Part shown: piece after piece, positions 17,483-27,083 of the stretch
How the letters are laid out: each line of letters opens with the position of its first letter
Numbering within the stretch: the stretch's first letter is position 1
Source of the DNA: Winogradskyella sediminis
Lineage (GTDB): Bacteria; Bacteroidota; Bacteroidia; Flavobacteriales; Flavobacteriaceae
DNA: 64,000 bases
Direction: 5' to 3'
Assembly (NCBI RefSeq): GCF_003387355.1
Contig: NZ_QUNH01000003.1
Coordinates: 292,337-356,336 of the forward strand
Made by a program: the position numbers and the translations under genes
Notes under the pieces: model-generated
What the model was told of the DNA's origin: nothing
The model's database searches: none
The model's input: only the letters and a program-made list of their open reading frames with translations

Positions 17483-20395
17483 TTAAGAAGATGCCCAAAT
17501 CTTGAGATCACACCCAGAACTTTGAAGCCTATCATGTAAAATTAAAAGTAGTTTTTCAACATTTGTCATGTTATCTTTAAAAACAGCTGATTTAGAAAGA
17601 CCTGGTTGAACCAAACAAACTTTATAATCCCAATCTGTAGGGATAAAATCATCATGTAATTCATTTAATTCATCATATTTATCCTCTAGTATTCTTGAAT
17701 TTTTAGTTGTATTTACTCTATTCAATAATTGTTTAATTATGAAACTAGACCTTATCCAAATACAATTTCTCAATGCCTGTTGTAATAATTCTGTTATATT
17801 TCTCGTATCTGCTCCAGGTTTATCTGTAGATGAAAATTTACAATGAAAAAAGTGAATTATTTTTTCATTTAGGGAAAACCATATTATATCAGCCATTTCT
17901 CCTGCTCCGTCATCAATTACTATAATATCATTATCTGTATAACCTGGACTATTAATTATCACTTTAATAGTCTTTTGTTGTACATTATAAATTTTCCCTG
18001 GCTCTGTAGGTTCTTCTGCTTCTTTCTTTATATCTGTTTCATCCCAACCTCCATCTATCGCTTTAAATAAGGTCCTATCAAATTTCTGTTCCTTAATTTT
18101 TGGCTCAAACAATGTAGAACCTCTTAAACTTTTTGCATTTTGAAATATTATTAATGGTGGATATGCATTTATAAAGTCATCAAGACTAGTATTTATTGGA
18201 TCCTTGTCAGGAATATCCATAAATATATTAATTTCTGTATCTGAGTTAACAACCCATTTTTTTTCATTATCAAAGTCAAAGTAAATTTTTGCTAGCTCAT
18301 CTTTTTCTACAATAAGTGAACATTCAATTTTTCTATTATTGTTTAATAAATTATCAAAAATAATTTCGGGAATAAAGCTTTCATAATTTTTATCTCCTTT
18401 TCTAATAACAACTATTGCCATTTGAAAACAAACACTATCTAATTGAATTGAAACAGGTTTATCTTCGAATTTATCAACAGTTTTAAAATTAGCTAAATTT
18501 GACATTCTAGGAATTTTAGATTCATTATTTCCTAACTTAATAAGTGAATAAATATGTTGACACCAAATTGAAAATTCTTTAATGTTTTTTCTCTTAATGG
18601 CCCATATTCGACCATTATTGACAGCAATACCTCTAGTTTCATTTTCGTCTATTCTTGATAATGCATGACCAAAAGAAAATACAGCACCATCAGAATGTTT
18701 AACTGCAGACTCAACCTCTAGTCCCATTAACATTTTATACGTTGGATTTGATGCTCCGCTTCCGTAAATATTTGACATACCAACCATAAAGTACTGACCA
18801 ATGGTATTATCACTTAATCCATTTCTTATATTTGAAGCAGGAACAATATCATATTTTTTTGTATCAAATAGTTTAGATTTCATATGATTTAAAATCAAAT
18901 CTGAAGTCGAACTCTCAAATAAATAATCTTCAATTAAATATAAAATATGTAAATCATAATTCTCTTGAAATAAGGCTGAATCTTTTCCCCAAGGCAATGT
19001 TTTCTTATGCTTTGTAATTAATATTAAAGGAGAATTAAAATCTTCTTGATGAGTGAAAACTAAATCAATTCCTGAAGGCATTTTTTTATGAAAACCTTTT
19101 TTAAATTCAAAACCTACTTTTGTCTTATGTATTTTTGTACTAAAGAATGGTTTTAAATCATTAGGAGATATACCTAATGGATTTAACTCACTTGGTTCTG
19201 AATTTGGGAATAAAGGTGAATTCATAACAATGTGTTCAACTAAACCAGGAATTAATTTATCCCATGACTTATCAAAATAATATAATTTCTTAACCTCACC
19301 TTTCACATAGTTTTTATCTGCAATTAAAATTGCATTACCAACTTGGTCTTTGTTTATTCTGGAAATTCTACCAATAAATTGGATTGTTGTGGGTAGTGTT
19401 CTTGGAATATCATGTAATACACTTATTTTTAATGTTGGTATATCTAAACCTTCTCCAATCATACCTACAGCTATTAAACTTTCTAATTCACCTTTTTTAC
19501 ACTTAATCAAACAATCTTCGTTTTGTTTGGTCGTATTACCACTATGAATTAAACCAACCGATATTCCTTTAGCTTCATATATTTTTTTTAATTCTTCTGC
19601 AGAATTAATTTTTCTAGTTTTGATCAATAATTGAGCATTTGGATTATTTTTTTGCTCATTTCTCAAACTTTCTATTGCAGCATTTGCTAAAAGAGAATCT
19701 TTATCTTGACTTTTTCCATTGTTAGTATCTACATTTTTAAATGTAACAGGTCTATATATTTCATCTTTTATGGCTTCTGATATAGGATAATGATAAATTA
19801 ACTCACCTTGAATTCTTTTTCGATCTCTTCTAAATGGAGTTGCTGTTAATAGAATTATTTTTGAATCTTTAAAATCTTTAAAAGCGCTTTCGTAAATTTT
19901 AGCACGAGCATGATGAGCCTCATCAATGATTATTAAATCAAATAAATCTTTTGGAGGAGCTATGTTTTCTTTCATATCAGAAGAACAACTATTTGGAGTT
20001 GAAATAACTACATCATATGATTTAGTTGCTTTTATCCAATCATTTTCAGTTTTTAAATACCCTATATGATTATTTACTTTTGGCTTTTCTTCACTATTAA
20101 ATACACCTAGAGTTTTTAATATTTCCATTTCACTAAAAACATCAAAAATCTGTTTTCTAATAACAACTGAAGGTGTTATTATTAATACCTTTTTTATTTT
20201 TAACTCAAAACATAATGCTATCATTAAAGCAGTTTTACCTGATCCCGTTGGCATGCTTATTAGGGCAGGTGATTTACTCTTTGTATAATGACTTTTAACA
20301 GCCCAAACAGCTCCTAATTGGCACTTTCGAAAACCAAGTTTATCTTTTTCTATTTCTAGCTCAAAATGTTTTTTATTATTTATAAAGAATGCCAT
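17483..20395 (-). CDS. SF2 helicase with C-terminal PD-(D/E)XK-like nuclease domain; candidate antiviral defence gene
   Basis: A 970-residue protein, visibly AT-richer than its neighbours. The N-terminal helicase has motif I PTGSGKT (49-55), DEAH (158-161), TATP (184-187), GEGLDIP (314-320) and QFIGRISR (339-346). Residues ~400-800 are a large unassigned region. Near the end, DDGAGEMAD (828-836) followed by FFHCK (849-853) and a Gln-rich helix (LLQQALRN, about 871-878) look like a nuclease core of the kind found at the C-terminus of defence-island helicases, with His in place of the usual (D/E) before xK. It likely unwinds or translocates on DNA and cuts it. No methylase or partner gene is adjacent. 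The accessory-looking surroundings support a defence role, but that is inference. Confidence 0.8.
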   Translation of the reverse strand: MAFFINNKKHFELEIEKDKLGFRKCQLGAVWAVKSHYTKSKSPALISMPTGSGKTALMIALCFELKIKKVLIITPSVVIRKQIFDVFSEMEILKTLGVFNSEEKPKVNNHIGYLKTENDWIKATKSYDVVISTPNSCSSDMKENIAPPKDLFDLIIIDEAHHARAKIYESAFKDFKDSKIILLTATPFRRDRKRIQGELIYHYPISEAIKDEIYRPVTFKNVDTNNGKSQDKDSLLANAAIESLRNEQKNNPNAQLLIKTRKINSAEELKKIYEAKGISVGLIHSGNTTKQNEDCLIKCKKGELESLIAVGMIGEGLDIPTLKISVLHDIPRTLPTTIQFIGRISRINKDQVGNAILIADKNYVKGEVKKLYYFDKSWDKLIPGLVEHIVMNSPLFPNSEPSELNPLGISPNDLKPFFSTKIHKTKVGFEFKKGFHKKMPSGIDLVFTHQEDFNSPLILITKHKKTLPWGKDSALFQENYDLHILYLIEDYLFESSTSDLILNHMKSKLFDTKKYDIVPASNIRNGLSDNTIGQYFMVGMSNIYGSGASNPTYKMLMGLEVESAVKHSDGAVFSFGHALSRIDENETRGIAVNNGRIWAIKRKNIKEFSIWCQHIYSLIKLGNNESKIPRMSNLANFKTVDKFEDKPVSIQLDSVCFQMAIVVIRKGDKNYESFIPEIIFDNLLNNNRKIECSLIVEKDELAKIYFDFDNEKKWVVNSDTEINIFMDIPDKDPINTSLDDFINAYPPLIIFQNAKSLRGSTLFEPKIKEQKFDRTLFKAIDGGWDETDIKKEAEEPTEPGKIYNVQQKTIKVIINSPGYTDNDIIVIDDGAGEMADIIWFSLNEKIIHFFHCKFSSTDKPGADTRNITELLQQALRNCIWIRSSFIIKQLLNRVNTTKNSRILEDKYDELNELHDDFIPTDWDYKVCLVQPGLSKSAVFKDNMTNVEKLLLILHDRLQSSGCDLKIWASS

Positions 20396-20535
20396 TTATT
20401 AATTTTTAATTTTAAAATAATAAGTTTTTAGTATCAAATCTTAACTATAATAAAAATGCTTAACTATTATGGAAGAGTTTAAATTTACAAAATAATGTAA
20501 GATATATTTAAGGGAAAACCGTAAATATCAAAACT

Positions 20536-20712
20536 TTATATCACCATATTAGCTTTCTCATCAGCTAATCCAATCTCGACAATACTACCAGAGTTAAAAT
20601 TTAAAAAAACAGATTCAATACCAGCATTAAAAATGATGCCTTTTGGAGGCCTATGGGATTCTATTTTTAAAGTGTTAGTCGCGTTTATAATGCGGTAACC
20701 GACTATTCTATT
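20536..20712 (-). pseudogene. 5'-truncated gene remnant (about 58 codons)
   Basis: A minus-strand frame is open from a TAA (20713-20715) to a TAA at 20536-20538 with no start codon except an ATG five residues from the end. The translation looks protein-like (VGYRIINATNTLKIESH, then a PPKGIIFNAGIESVFLNF stretch), with mixed beta-strand pattern. It is probably the C-terminal end of a gene lost by deletion. The family is not recognised. Confidence 0.4.
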
Positions 20713-20740
20713 TTATAATTAGATGTCAGGCTGATATTGT

Positions 20741-20772
20741 GGATTCCTGCCTTCGCAGGTATGACAGGTTTT
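20741..20772. repeat. Intergenic hairpin element GGATTCCTGCC...
   Basis: CCTGC-CTTC-GCAGG (20746-20759) forms a small perfect hairpin inside GGATTCCTGCCTTCGCAGG followed by TATGACAG. From memory, this motif recurs between genes in many bacterial genomes as a REP-like element. Only one copy is in this window. Confidence 0.5.
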
Positions 20773-20834
20773 TATTGGTAATACTAATTTCATTAATACT
20801 TTTAACATTGCAATTTAAAAATGCTGTTTATTTC

Positions 20835-20946
20835 GTTCTCGATACATTTCTTAATGCTTCGTTGCACTACTCATTAAGAAACACTCGAACTGACGTGCAG
20901 GTTCGCGATACTTCCCGATGAAAAAGACGGGACACTAGAACTGACA
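20835..20946. repeat. Dispersed intergenic repeat, two tandem copies
   Basis: Copy one runs from GTTCTCGATAC (20835-20845) to CACTCGAACTGACG (20882-20895). Copy two runs from TTCGCGATAC (20902-20911) to CACTAGAACTGACA (20932-20945). Within copy two, TTCCCG and CGGGA can pair. The ends match the repeats near 6.0, 8.5 and 51.0 kb. Confidence 0.65.
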
Positions 20947-21135
20947 GTTATGGTTTCGCGTAACAGCCCATTTTAACTGTATTTAAAATATGATCGTTCT
21001 TGTGATACACCATTTCTACAATGATTAAGTACAGTAAAATTGTTAAAATTTAAATTTAACAATTAGCTATTCAGAATTAAATCGCTGATTTTTAATGGCA
21101 TTAGGTAGTTTTAGATCATCAACAAATTACTAACG

Positions 21136-21192
21136 ATGCGTAAATTATATAAAAAATTCTTTAACTTGCCAGCCCAAATACACTACATATGA
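21136..21192 (+). CDS. 18-codon ORF overlapping the kinase start (ATGA)
   Basis: ATG CGT AAA TTA begins a basic 18-residue peptide (MRKLYKKFF...). Its TGA stop overlaps the kinase ATG as ATGA. This layout permits translational coupling or a leader-peptide effect, though it may be chance. Confidence 0.3.
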   Translation: MRKLYKKFFNLPAQIHYI

Positions 21193-22391
21193 TTGCCCCT
21201 ACAAAACCTACTAACGAAGCCGAAAGATTAGCCGCTTTAGAATCTTACAATATTTTAGATTCCTTACCAGAAGAAGATTATGATGGTATTACCAGAATTG
21301 CAGCACAAATTTGCGATGTTCCTATAGCTTTAATTAGCCTTATAGATAAAGATCGTCAATGGTTTAAGTCACGCCATGGACTTGATGTTACAGAAGCACC
21401 ACGAGAGATATCTTTTTGCGGACACGCTATAAGCGAAGAGCAAAATGCACTTATGATTGAAGATGCCCGAAAGGATGAACGCTTTTTTGACAACCCTTTA
21501 GTTGTTAACGCTCCAAACGTTGTATTTTATGGTGGTGTGCCTTTAAAAACAGATAACGGATTGCCACTTGGAACCCTTTGTGTCATAGATTCTAAACCTC
21601 GCGTTTTAAGCGATGGTCAAAAAAATGCTCTTGATGCGTTATCGCGACAAGTCATTAATTTATTGACGCTTAGAAAACGTAATGTTGAGCTCAATGATTT
21701 GGTTGGTAAATTAGAAGATAAAAATGTAGACTTAGAGCAATTTGCTTATGTGGCGGCTCATGATATTAAATCGCCTCTCTCTAATATTGCTAGTCTTGCA
21801 GACATATTTTTGGCAGAGAATAGAAATAAATTGGAACAAGACGGTGTTCACCTTATTGAACTTATTCTAAAATCTACCGAGCATTTATATAAGTTCTTAG
21901 ATCGTCTTATGGAATATAGCACTAAGATAGATCAATTAGAAAATTCTAAGGAGGACCTTTCCTTTGCAGAATTTAAAGATAGTATTGATGTCTACTACTC
22001 TAGCAATGCTACATTAGAATTAACGTTTATCACTGCATTAGAACGTTTGAGAATTAATCACATTATTGTGAGTCAGATTTTAACCAATCTTATAAATAAT
22101 GCTGAAAAATATAATGATAAAGCTATAGCACAAGTTGATGTTGCTATTTCAGAAACACCAACGCACTATAAATTTAGTGTGAGTGATAATGGTCCAGGTA
22201 TTCGAGCAGATTTTCATGAAAAAATCTTTAACATATTCGTAAAATTGTCTAAACAAGATAAACATGGTGTTGAAGGTTCTGGTTTAGGTTTAGCTATTGT
22301 AAAAAAATTAGTAACGCGTTTGGGTGGAGACATTGAAGTGAAATCGAAACCGAATGAAGGTGCTGTGTTCTCGTTTACCATTCTGAAATAA
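21189..22391 (+). CDS. GAF-domain sensor histidine kinase (soluble)
   Basis: A 400-residue protein without membrane segments. An N-terminal GAF domain (about 24-162; SLIDKDRQWFKS, ISFCGHAI, GVPLKT and GTLCVID motifs) is followed by a short coiled coil, a HisKA domain with His191 (AAHDIKSPL) and an HATPase domain with NLINNAEKY, DNGPGI and GSGLGLAIVKK. It probably senses a cytoplasmic signal, as in phytochrome-like GAF kinases. No response regulator is nearby. After the stop codon the same frame stays open for another ~28 codons. Confidence 0.93.
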   Translation: MIAPTKPTNEAERLAALESYNILDSLPEEDYDGITRIAAQICDVPIALISLIDKDRQWFKSRHGLDVTEAPREISFCGHAISEEQNALMIEDARKDERFFDNPLVVNAPNVVFYGGVPLKTDNGLPLGTLCVIDSKPRVLSDGQKNALDALSRQVINLLTLRKRNVELNDLVGKLEDKNVDLEQFAYVAAHDIKSPLSNIASLADIFLAENRNKLEQDGVHLIELILKSTEHLYKFLDRLMEYSTKIDQLENSKEDLSFAEFKDSIDVYYSSNATLELTFITALERLRINHIIVSQILTNLINNAEKYNDKAIAQVDVAISETPTHYKFSVSDNGPGIRADFHEKIFNIFVKLSKQDKHGVEGSGLGLAIVKKLVTRLGGDIEVKSKPNEGAVFSFTILK

Positions 22392-22487
22392 TTTAATGTA
22401 TTGAATCGTCACTACAGTTTAGGTAGTGATCACAATGAAAATTTAGAATTAGATATTGATAATACTAAAGACGACTAATATATATTT

Positions 22488-22517
22488 AAAAGCCAGTTTA
22501 TTTTGACTGGCTTTTTT
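22488..22517 (+). terminator. Terminator of the GAF kinase gene
   Basis: AAAAGCCAGT (22488-22497) pairs with ACTGGCTTTT (22506-22515), with an 8-nt loop and a T run. Confidence 0.9.
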
Positions 22518-22799
22518 ATGCCTTATAGTTGCTCTTTTGAAAATGTATCAATGGATTAGCGCTAATTTAATTTTTTTTCTTCAACAAAGACTTCATCTAG
22601 AGATACAGATTCTGTAGTCATGTGTATTTCCGTAAAATAAACCATTTCACCATATATATATTTAAATCTACAATAACCTTTCATACATAAAATAAAGCCA
22701 TCTATACATTTTAAAGTTTCGTTTTAATAGTTTGTATGTAGTTTTATAACACATAGAATTGATTTTTCATATTTATAACCCTCTAAATGATATACTATT
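22518..22799. other. Intergenic region, nothing recognised
   Basis: AT-rich stretch between the kinase terminator and the secreted-protein start. I see no ORF, consensus promoter or hairpin I would defend; it presumably holds the promoter of the delta-60 gene. Confidence 0.4.
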
Positions 22800-24281
22800 A
22801 TGATTAAAAATTTACAGCTCATTTTCCTTTTATTAGTATCACCAATATGTTTGTCTCAAAGTTTTGAGCTCGATTTAAGCTTTGGTAATAGTGGAAATTC
22901 AGGCTATTTTGCCATTGACGACGGTAGCGAATATTTTAAAAAAGTGATTAATGATGGTAATGGGCTTTTATACTATGTGGGTTATACCAATAACCCAACA
23001 CGCGTGGCTGTAAGTAGCACTACGGAAACGGGTGTATTAAATCTGGCTTTTGGTAGTGATGCACTTAAGACATTTGTGGTTCCTGGTTCAACAGATAATG
23101 GGTCATCAGGAAGTACGGGACAGTATATTGCGTTTCAGAACGATAAATTAATTGTTGGTGCTTTTGCTGAGATTAATAATACGGAGGAAACATCATTAGT
23201 TGTATTGCGTTTAAATCTCGATGGCACTCTAGATACCACGTTTGGAACTAACGGTTATTATATTTATGATCCGGTTGGGAATAATACTTACTTCAGCAGC
23301 ATGGCAGTTAATGACGCCGGAGAAATTTTTATAGGTGGTAATGAGCGTGTTGGAACGACGAGTAATTATAGTTATTTAGTTCAGAAATTAACCGTCAATG
23401 GTGTTTTAGATACTGCTTTTGCGACTAATGGCAGGCTTAGCTTTAATAATTTTAGTAGTGGCCAATGGATTTCTGCCTTCTGTTTTTTAGACAATGGCCA
23501 AATCTTAATTTATGGAACTGAAAATGATAACCAATTATATCTCCTCAATGCTGATGGAAGTTTTGATGGTACTTTTGGTACTGGTGGCAACCTTTCTACT
23601 AGCCTACCATTAGAAATACGAGCCATAAAAGAAGTTAATGATTATTTTATTGCTGCAGGGAATAACCGAAATAATTGGCAACCCACTATTTTAAAGTTTA
23701 ATAACAACGGATTTGATACCAGTTTTGGAGTCAATGGTATTGCTAGTTCAACGTATACTGCATCTATGCAAGATGCTTTTATTACTGACCAAGGTACCGC
23801 TTATTTTGCGAGTAATGGTTCTGGGTTACATCGTGTTTTTAGAACCGAAACCCAAAATTCAACACCATTTGATATAGGTAATTTTGATGTTTATGAACAT
23901 AGTTTTAACCAAACAGTAGTCTATGGTATTACACCATTAGCTAACGGTAGTATTGTTGCTGCAGGTATTGGAAGCGATCTTATAAATTCTGGATCTGGTA
24001 CAGATATGATGGCATTTAAGCTGGATGCTACTAGTTTATCGGTAGACGATTCCTTTTTATCTTTAATTAAAACATATCCAAATCCGGTACAAGACATCTT
24101 ATATTTTAATGATTATATGACAGGAGAGGTAACGATAAGTTCGCTAAATGGGCAACAGGTTTTAAAACAGCGACTAGATGAAACGTTGTCTATAGATATC
24201 AGTCATTTTAAAAAGGGTATTTATGTTATAAAATTGAAAACCATAACTGGACCTACTGTTTTAAAACTTGTTAAGGCTTAA
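22800..24281 (+). CDS. Secreted delta-60-repeat protein with T9SS type A sorting domain
   Basis: A 493-residue protein. It has a Sec signal peptide (about 1-19, ending CLSQ), then delta-60-like repeats of the form 'LNxDGTLDTTFGTNGxxxY' at roughly 50-residue spacing, probably a beta-propeller-like surface. The C-terminal ~75 residues are a T9SS sorting domain (TYPNPVQDILYF ... KKGIYVIKLKT). It should be exported and attached to the cell surface or released. It lies between two GAF histidine kinases but has no stated link to them. Confidence 0.92.
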   Translation: MIKNLQLIFLLLVSPICLSQSFELDLSFGNSGNSGYFAIDDGSEYFKKVINDGNGLLYYVGYTNNPTRVAVSSTTETGVLNLAFGSDALKTFVVPGSTDNGSSGSTGQYIAFQNDKLIVGAFAEINNTEETSLVVLRLNLDGTLDTTFGTNGYYIYDPVGNNTYFSSMAVNDAGEIFIGGNERVGTTSNYSYLVQKLTVNGVLDTAFATNGRLSFNNFSSGQWISAFCFLDNGQILIYGTENDNQLYLLNADGSFDGTFGTGGNLSTSLPLEIRAIKEVNDYFIAAGNNRNNWQPTILKFNNNGFDTSFGVNGIASSTYTASMQDAFITDQGTAYFASNGSGLHRVFRTETQNSTPFDIGNFDVYEHSFNQTVVYGITPLANGSIVAAGIGSDLINSGSGTDMMAFKLDATSLSVDDSFLSLIKTYPNPVQDILYFNDYMTGEVTISSLNGQQVLKQRLDETLSIDISHFKKGIYVIKLKTITGPTVLKLVKA

Positions 24282-24319
24282 GCTTAATTCTACTTTTATT
24301 TGTATCAAATGCCAAACTC

Positions 24320-24343
24320 AAAGCCGTAAATAACTACGGCTTT
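24320..24343. terminator. Bidirectional terminator overlapping the stop of the second kinase
   Basis: AAAGCCGTA (24320-24328) pairs with TACGGCTTT (24335-24343). The right arm contains the stop codon (24334-24336) of the convergent kinase gene, so one hairpin serves both transcripts. Confidence 0.75.
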
Positions 24344-25623
24344 AAAAACGTAAAATAAAACGTTGTCCCTTGGTTTTCTTGGCTCTCTAACCAAATTGCA
24401 CCTTTGTAATGATCTATAATTTTTTTAACAATAGAAAGTCCAATGCCCGAGGACGCGCTTGTGCTTTCAAGTTTTGTAAATACTTTAAATATTTTATCAA
24501 AATAATCGGACTTAATGCCAATGCCGTTGTCTTTTACAAAAAACTCATAAGCATCCTTTTTGTCTGTATACCCTATTTCAATGCTGCCTTGCTCTTTATC
24601 GGAATACTTTATGGCATTTTGAATAAGGTTTTGAAAGACCTGTTTAAATCTCCAGGCATTACCATTGATACTCGGTAAGTTATCTTGAATATTTACGGTG
24701 ATATGTTTTGGGATTAATAGCGACTTTACCACCTCATCTACGATAAAGTTAAAATCAATTTTAGAATCATCTGATTCGAGTTTATCTACAGTAGTATAGT
24801 CTAAAATTCCTTTTATTAAATTATTCATGCGCTCTACATTGAACAACGCCAAATTTAAAGGCTTTATGTCGCTGTCTTCAAAATCGTCCTTGTGATCATT
24901 GATAAACCAAGTTACCAAAGTATGAATATTAATCAGCGGAGCTTTTAAATCGTGAGATACGACGTGAGCATATTCGTTTAATTGTTCGTTTTGGTACGAT
25001 AAATCTAACAGTAGTTTTTCACGTTTTTTATCTTGTTCAATGATATGTGCTTCATATTCTTTTCTTTGAATGACGCTAACGAGCATATTGGCATAAACGA
25101 ATAGAATATCTTTTTCGTTTTCTGTGTATTTTTTAATTGTCTTCACGGCATCAAAACCAACAAACCCAATTAACTCTTTATTTTTAATTTTAGGAATGGC
25201 GATTAAGCTTTTAATACCTTGTGGTTCTAATACGGCACGTAAGCCGTTTTCGCCATCGTCTGGAAGAAGAGAGACATCTTCAACATAAAATGCCTCGCCT
25301 TTTTTATGCGCATCTACCCACTGCGGTATATACGCGATAGGCACATTTTGCAAATTATCAATTTCTGGTTCTATGTCTTCTGCGCACCATTCGTAAGTAT
25401 TAGATGCGGTATTGTTTTTTAAATCATAAGAAAAAATATAACTACGATCTGCCTCTACAAATTCTCCTATTTGTTTTAAAGATTTTTGAATAAGTTTATC
25501 GATTTCGGATAAATCAGCATTGATATATGTTGTAGAAATGCTAATTAATAATTTTTGAAAACGTAACTGTCTCTCTATAATTTTATTTGTTTCAGTTTTA
25601 TTTATAGTCTTGTTTGTGTCCAT
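24334..25623 (-). CDS. GAF-domain sensor histidine kinase (soluble)
   Basis: A 429-residue cytoplasmic kinase. A GAF domain covers about 40-185 (SYIFSYDL, IPQWV, IAIPKI and GFVGFDAV motifs), then a coiled coil, HisKA with His224 (VSHDLKAPL), and HATPase motifs (NLIQNAIKYS, DNGIGI, SSGIGLSIVKK). It is not a close duplicate of the kinase at 21.2 kb: the GAF domains differ in length and motifs. No partner regulator is adjacent. Confidence 0.93.
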   Translation of the reverse strand: MDTNKTINKTETNKIIERQLRFQKLLISISTTYINADLSEIDKLIQKSLKQIGEFVEADRSYIFSYDLKNNTASNTYEWCAEDIEPEIDNLQNVPIAYIPQWVDAHKKGEAFYVEDVSLLPDDGENGLRAVLEPQGIKSLIAIPKIKNKELIGFVGFDAVKTIKKYTENEKDILFVYANMLVSVIQRKEYEAHIIEQDKKREKLLLDLSYQNEQLNEYAHVVSHDLKAPLINIHTLVTWFINDHKDDFEDSDIKPLNLALFNVERMNNLIKGILDYTTVDKLESDDSKIDFNFIVDEVVKSLLIPKHITVNIQDNLPSINGNAWRFKQVFQNLIQNAIKYSDKEQGSIEIGYTDKKDAYEFFVKDNGIGIKSDYFDKIFKVFTKLESTSASSGIGLSIVKKIIDHYKGAIWLESQENQGTTFYFTFLKP

Positions 25624-25812
25624 ATCTTGGAAAGTCTTAATGACCTAATATCGTTTGAGTTTGTTATAAATTATAAACAGACCATAAATTTACGAAGTAT
25701 TATAAAACTATAATACCGTAACCTCTTAATTATTTAAAAGTTATACGCAGAAACGCATGGCGTGGGTGTTGGATTATGAGAGCAGCGCATTTACAAACTA
25801 CACAAAACGGTT

Positions 25813-26169
25813 TTATTTGGTTGTAGCCATGTATTCCTCTTGAAGTTTTTTGGCATAAGCCTCCAAGCTCAAGACATCGACAAACGTTTTGGGTTGTACT
25901 TGTAAAATGGAAATAGCGCTATGCTCTGTATTCCACGCTTTGTTTGGAAACGGTTTACTTTCCTTGGTTTTTGCTTCCATGATTATCACGCGGTTTTCAG
26001 GTACAAAAAATGGATGATGATTGTACATTAAATCTCCTGAATTAGTAAATGTAATATTCACAACAGCTTGATTTATAGTTGCAAAAACTTCTGCATCAGC
26101 TAAAGTGTTTTGTGCTTTTACAGTCGTAACTAAAACAAATACTAGTATTAAGAGACTTACGTTTTTCAT
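25813..26169 (-). CDS. Small secreted hypothetical protein
   Basis: A 118-residue protein with a clear Sec signal peptide (about 1-19, ending VKAQ), so periplasmic. The mature part (NHHPFFVPENRVIIMEAK, later LSLEAYAKKLQEEYMA) suggests a small alpha/beta fold. I do not recognise it. It starts 2 bp after the cupin gene ends, so it is the last gene of that operon. Confidence 0.75.
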   Translation of the reverse strand: MKNVSLLILVFVLVTTVKAQNTLADAEVFATINQAVVNITFTNSGDLMYNHHPFFVPENRVIIMEAKTKESKPFPNKAWNTEHSAISILQVQPKTFVDVLSLEAYAKKLQEEYMATTK

Positions 26170-26171
26170 TA

Positions 26172-27005
26172 TTATTTTACCTCAAATTCTCCATTACTTC
26201 TAATATAAAGCACCGTTTCTTTTTCCGCTGAAATTATGGAAGTTGCATTTTCTTCTGCTCCGAAATATGATGGTGCGTTTAATTCCTTTTTATCTTCTTT
26301 TTTAGAAAACTGGTGTGAAATTCCACCAGAAATAACGACTGCTCTAAAATTTGGACTTAAATTTTTAATTTTTCCTTTAAAACCAGCTGGTAATTTTATT
26401 AAAGAAGCACGTAATTGATTTTTTTCGTGGCTTCCCCATAAAAAAGCAGTTTCGACATTACTTTTTTCTGAAACCCATTCTATATCCTTAGCGTTTAACC
26501 ATACTAAATTGGTTTTATCTACATTAATTGGTCGTTCACCATTATCAAAAGCTTCGTCTGTTGGTTGTACTAAATAGGGGCCTTCCTGTATATCTAAAAA
26601 AGCCATATTTTCTTCACCATCTGCTGCAGTAATATGTGCTTCTCCTGCTGGTTGCTGCCAATAAGATCCAGCTGGTAGCCATTGTTTTTCGGCTTGTTCA
26701 TCATCATTATGCAATAAACCTTTAATGACCACACCACGATACGTAATGTTGTGAATATGTGGTGGCGAAGAAAACCCTTTATTGAATTTTACTAAAAAAC
26801 CTGCTGGTTCGTTTTTGGTTCTGTCTCCCCAAAGTTTTCCTGCAGCTGGACTTTTATCGCCTCGTAACGGATTTAACCAACCCCATTCTACAGTATCTGC
26901 AGTTACTACTTCGTTTATAGACTTAATATTGTCTGTTGTTGGTGTTTGCGCAAAGGTGCCTATGGTAGTTATAGTTGCTAATACAAGTGTAATTATTGTT
27001 TTCAT
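26172..27005 (-). CDS. Secreted DUF4437 cupin protein
   Basis: A 277-residue protein with a signal peptide (about 1-19, ending TFAQ) and two cupin-like halves. The first carries [16 protein letters not shown] and [14 protein letters not shown], which supply His residues for a metal site; the second half lacks most of them. The family (DUF4437) is of unknown function. It lies downstream of the nitroreductase gene on the same strand and may belong to its regulon. Confidence 0.88.
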   Translation of the reverse strand: MKTIITLVLATITTIGTFAQTPTTDNIKSINEVVTADTVEWGWLNPLRGDKSPAAGKLWGDRTKNEPAGFLVKFNKGFSSPPHIHNITYRGVVIKGLLHNDDEQAEKQWLPAGSYWQQPAGEAHITAADGEENMAFLDIQEGPYLVQPTDEAFDNGERPINVDKTNLVWLNAKDIEWVSEKSNVETAFLWGSHEKNQLRASLIKLPAGFKGKIKNLSPNFRAVVISGGISHQFSKKEDKKELNAPSYFGAEENATSIISAEKETVLYIRSNGEFEVK

Positions 27006-27083
27006 TTTTTAGACTTTAGATATGAGATTCTGAAACTCCCAAAGTTTCGGGACAGAATAACAAATTTTTATAATTTATATTTT

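Noticed and set aside
14701..20715. GACTATTCTATTTTA occurs at 14701 and again at 20701, possible att repeats of an island
   Set aside because: Only 15 AT-rich bases match and flanking bases differ at once; a match of this length is expected by chance in 64 kb, and no integrase or tRNA is present.
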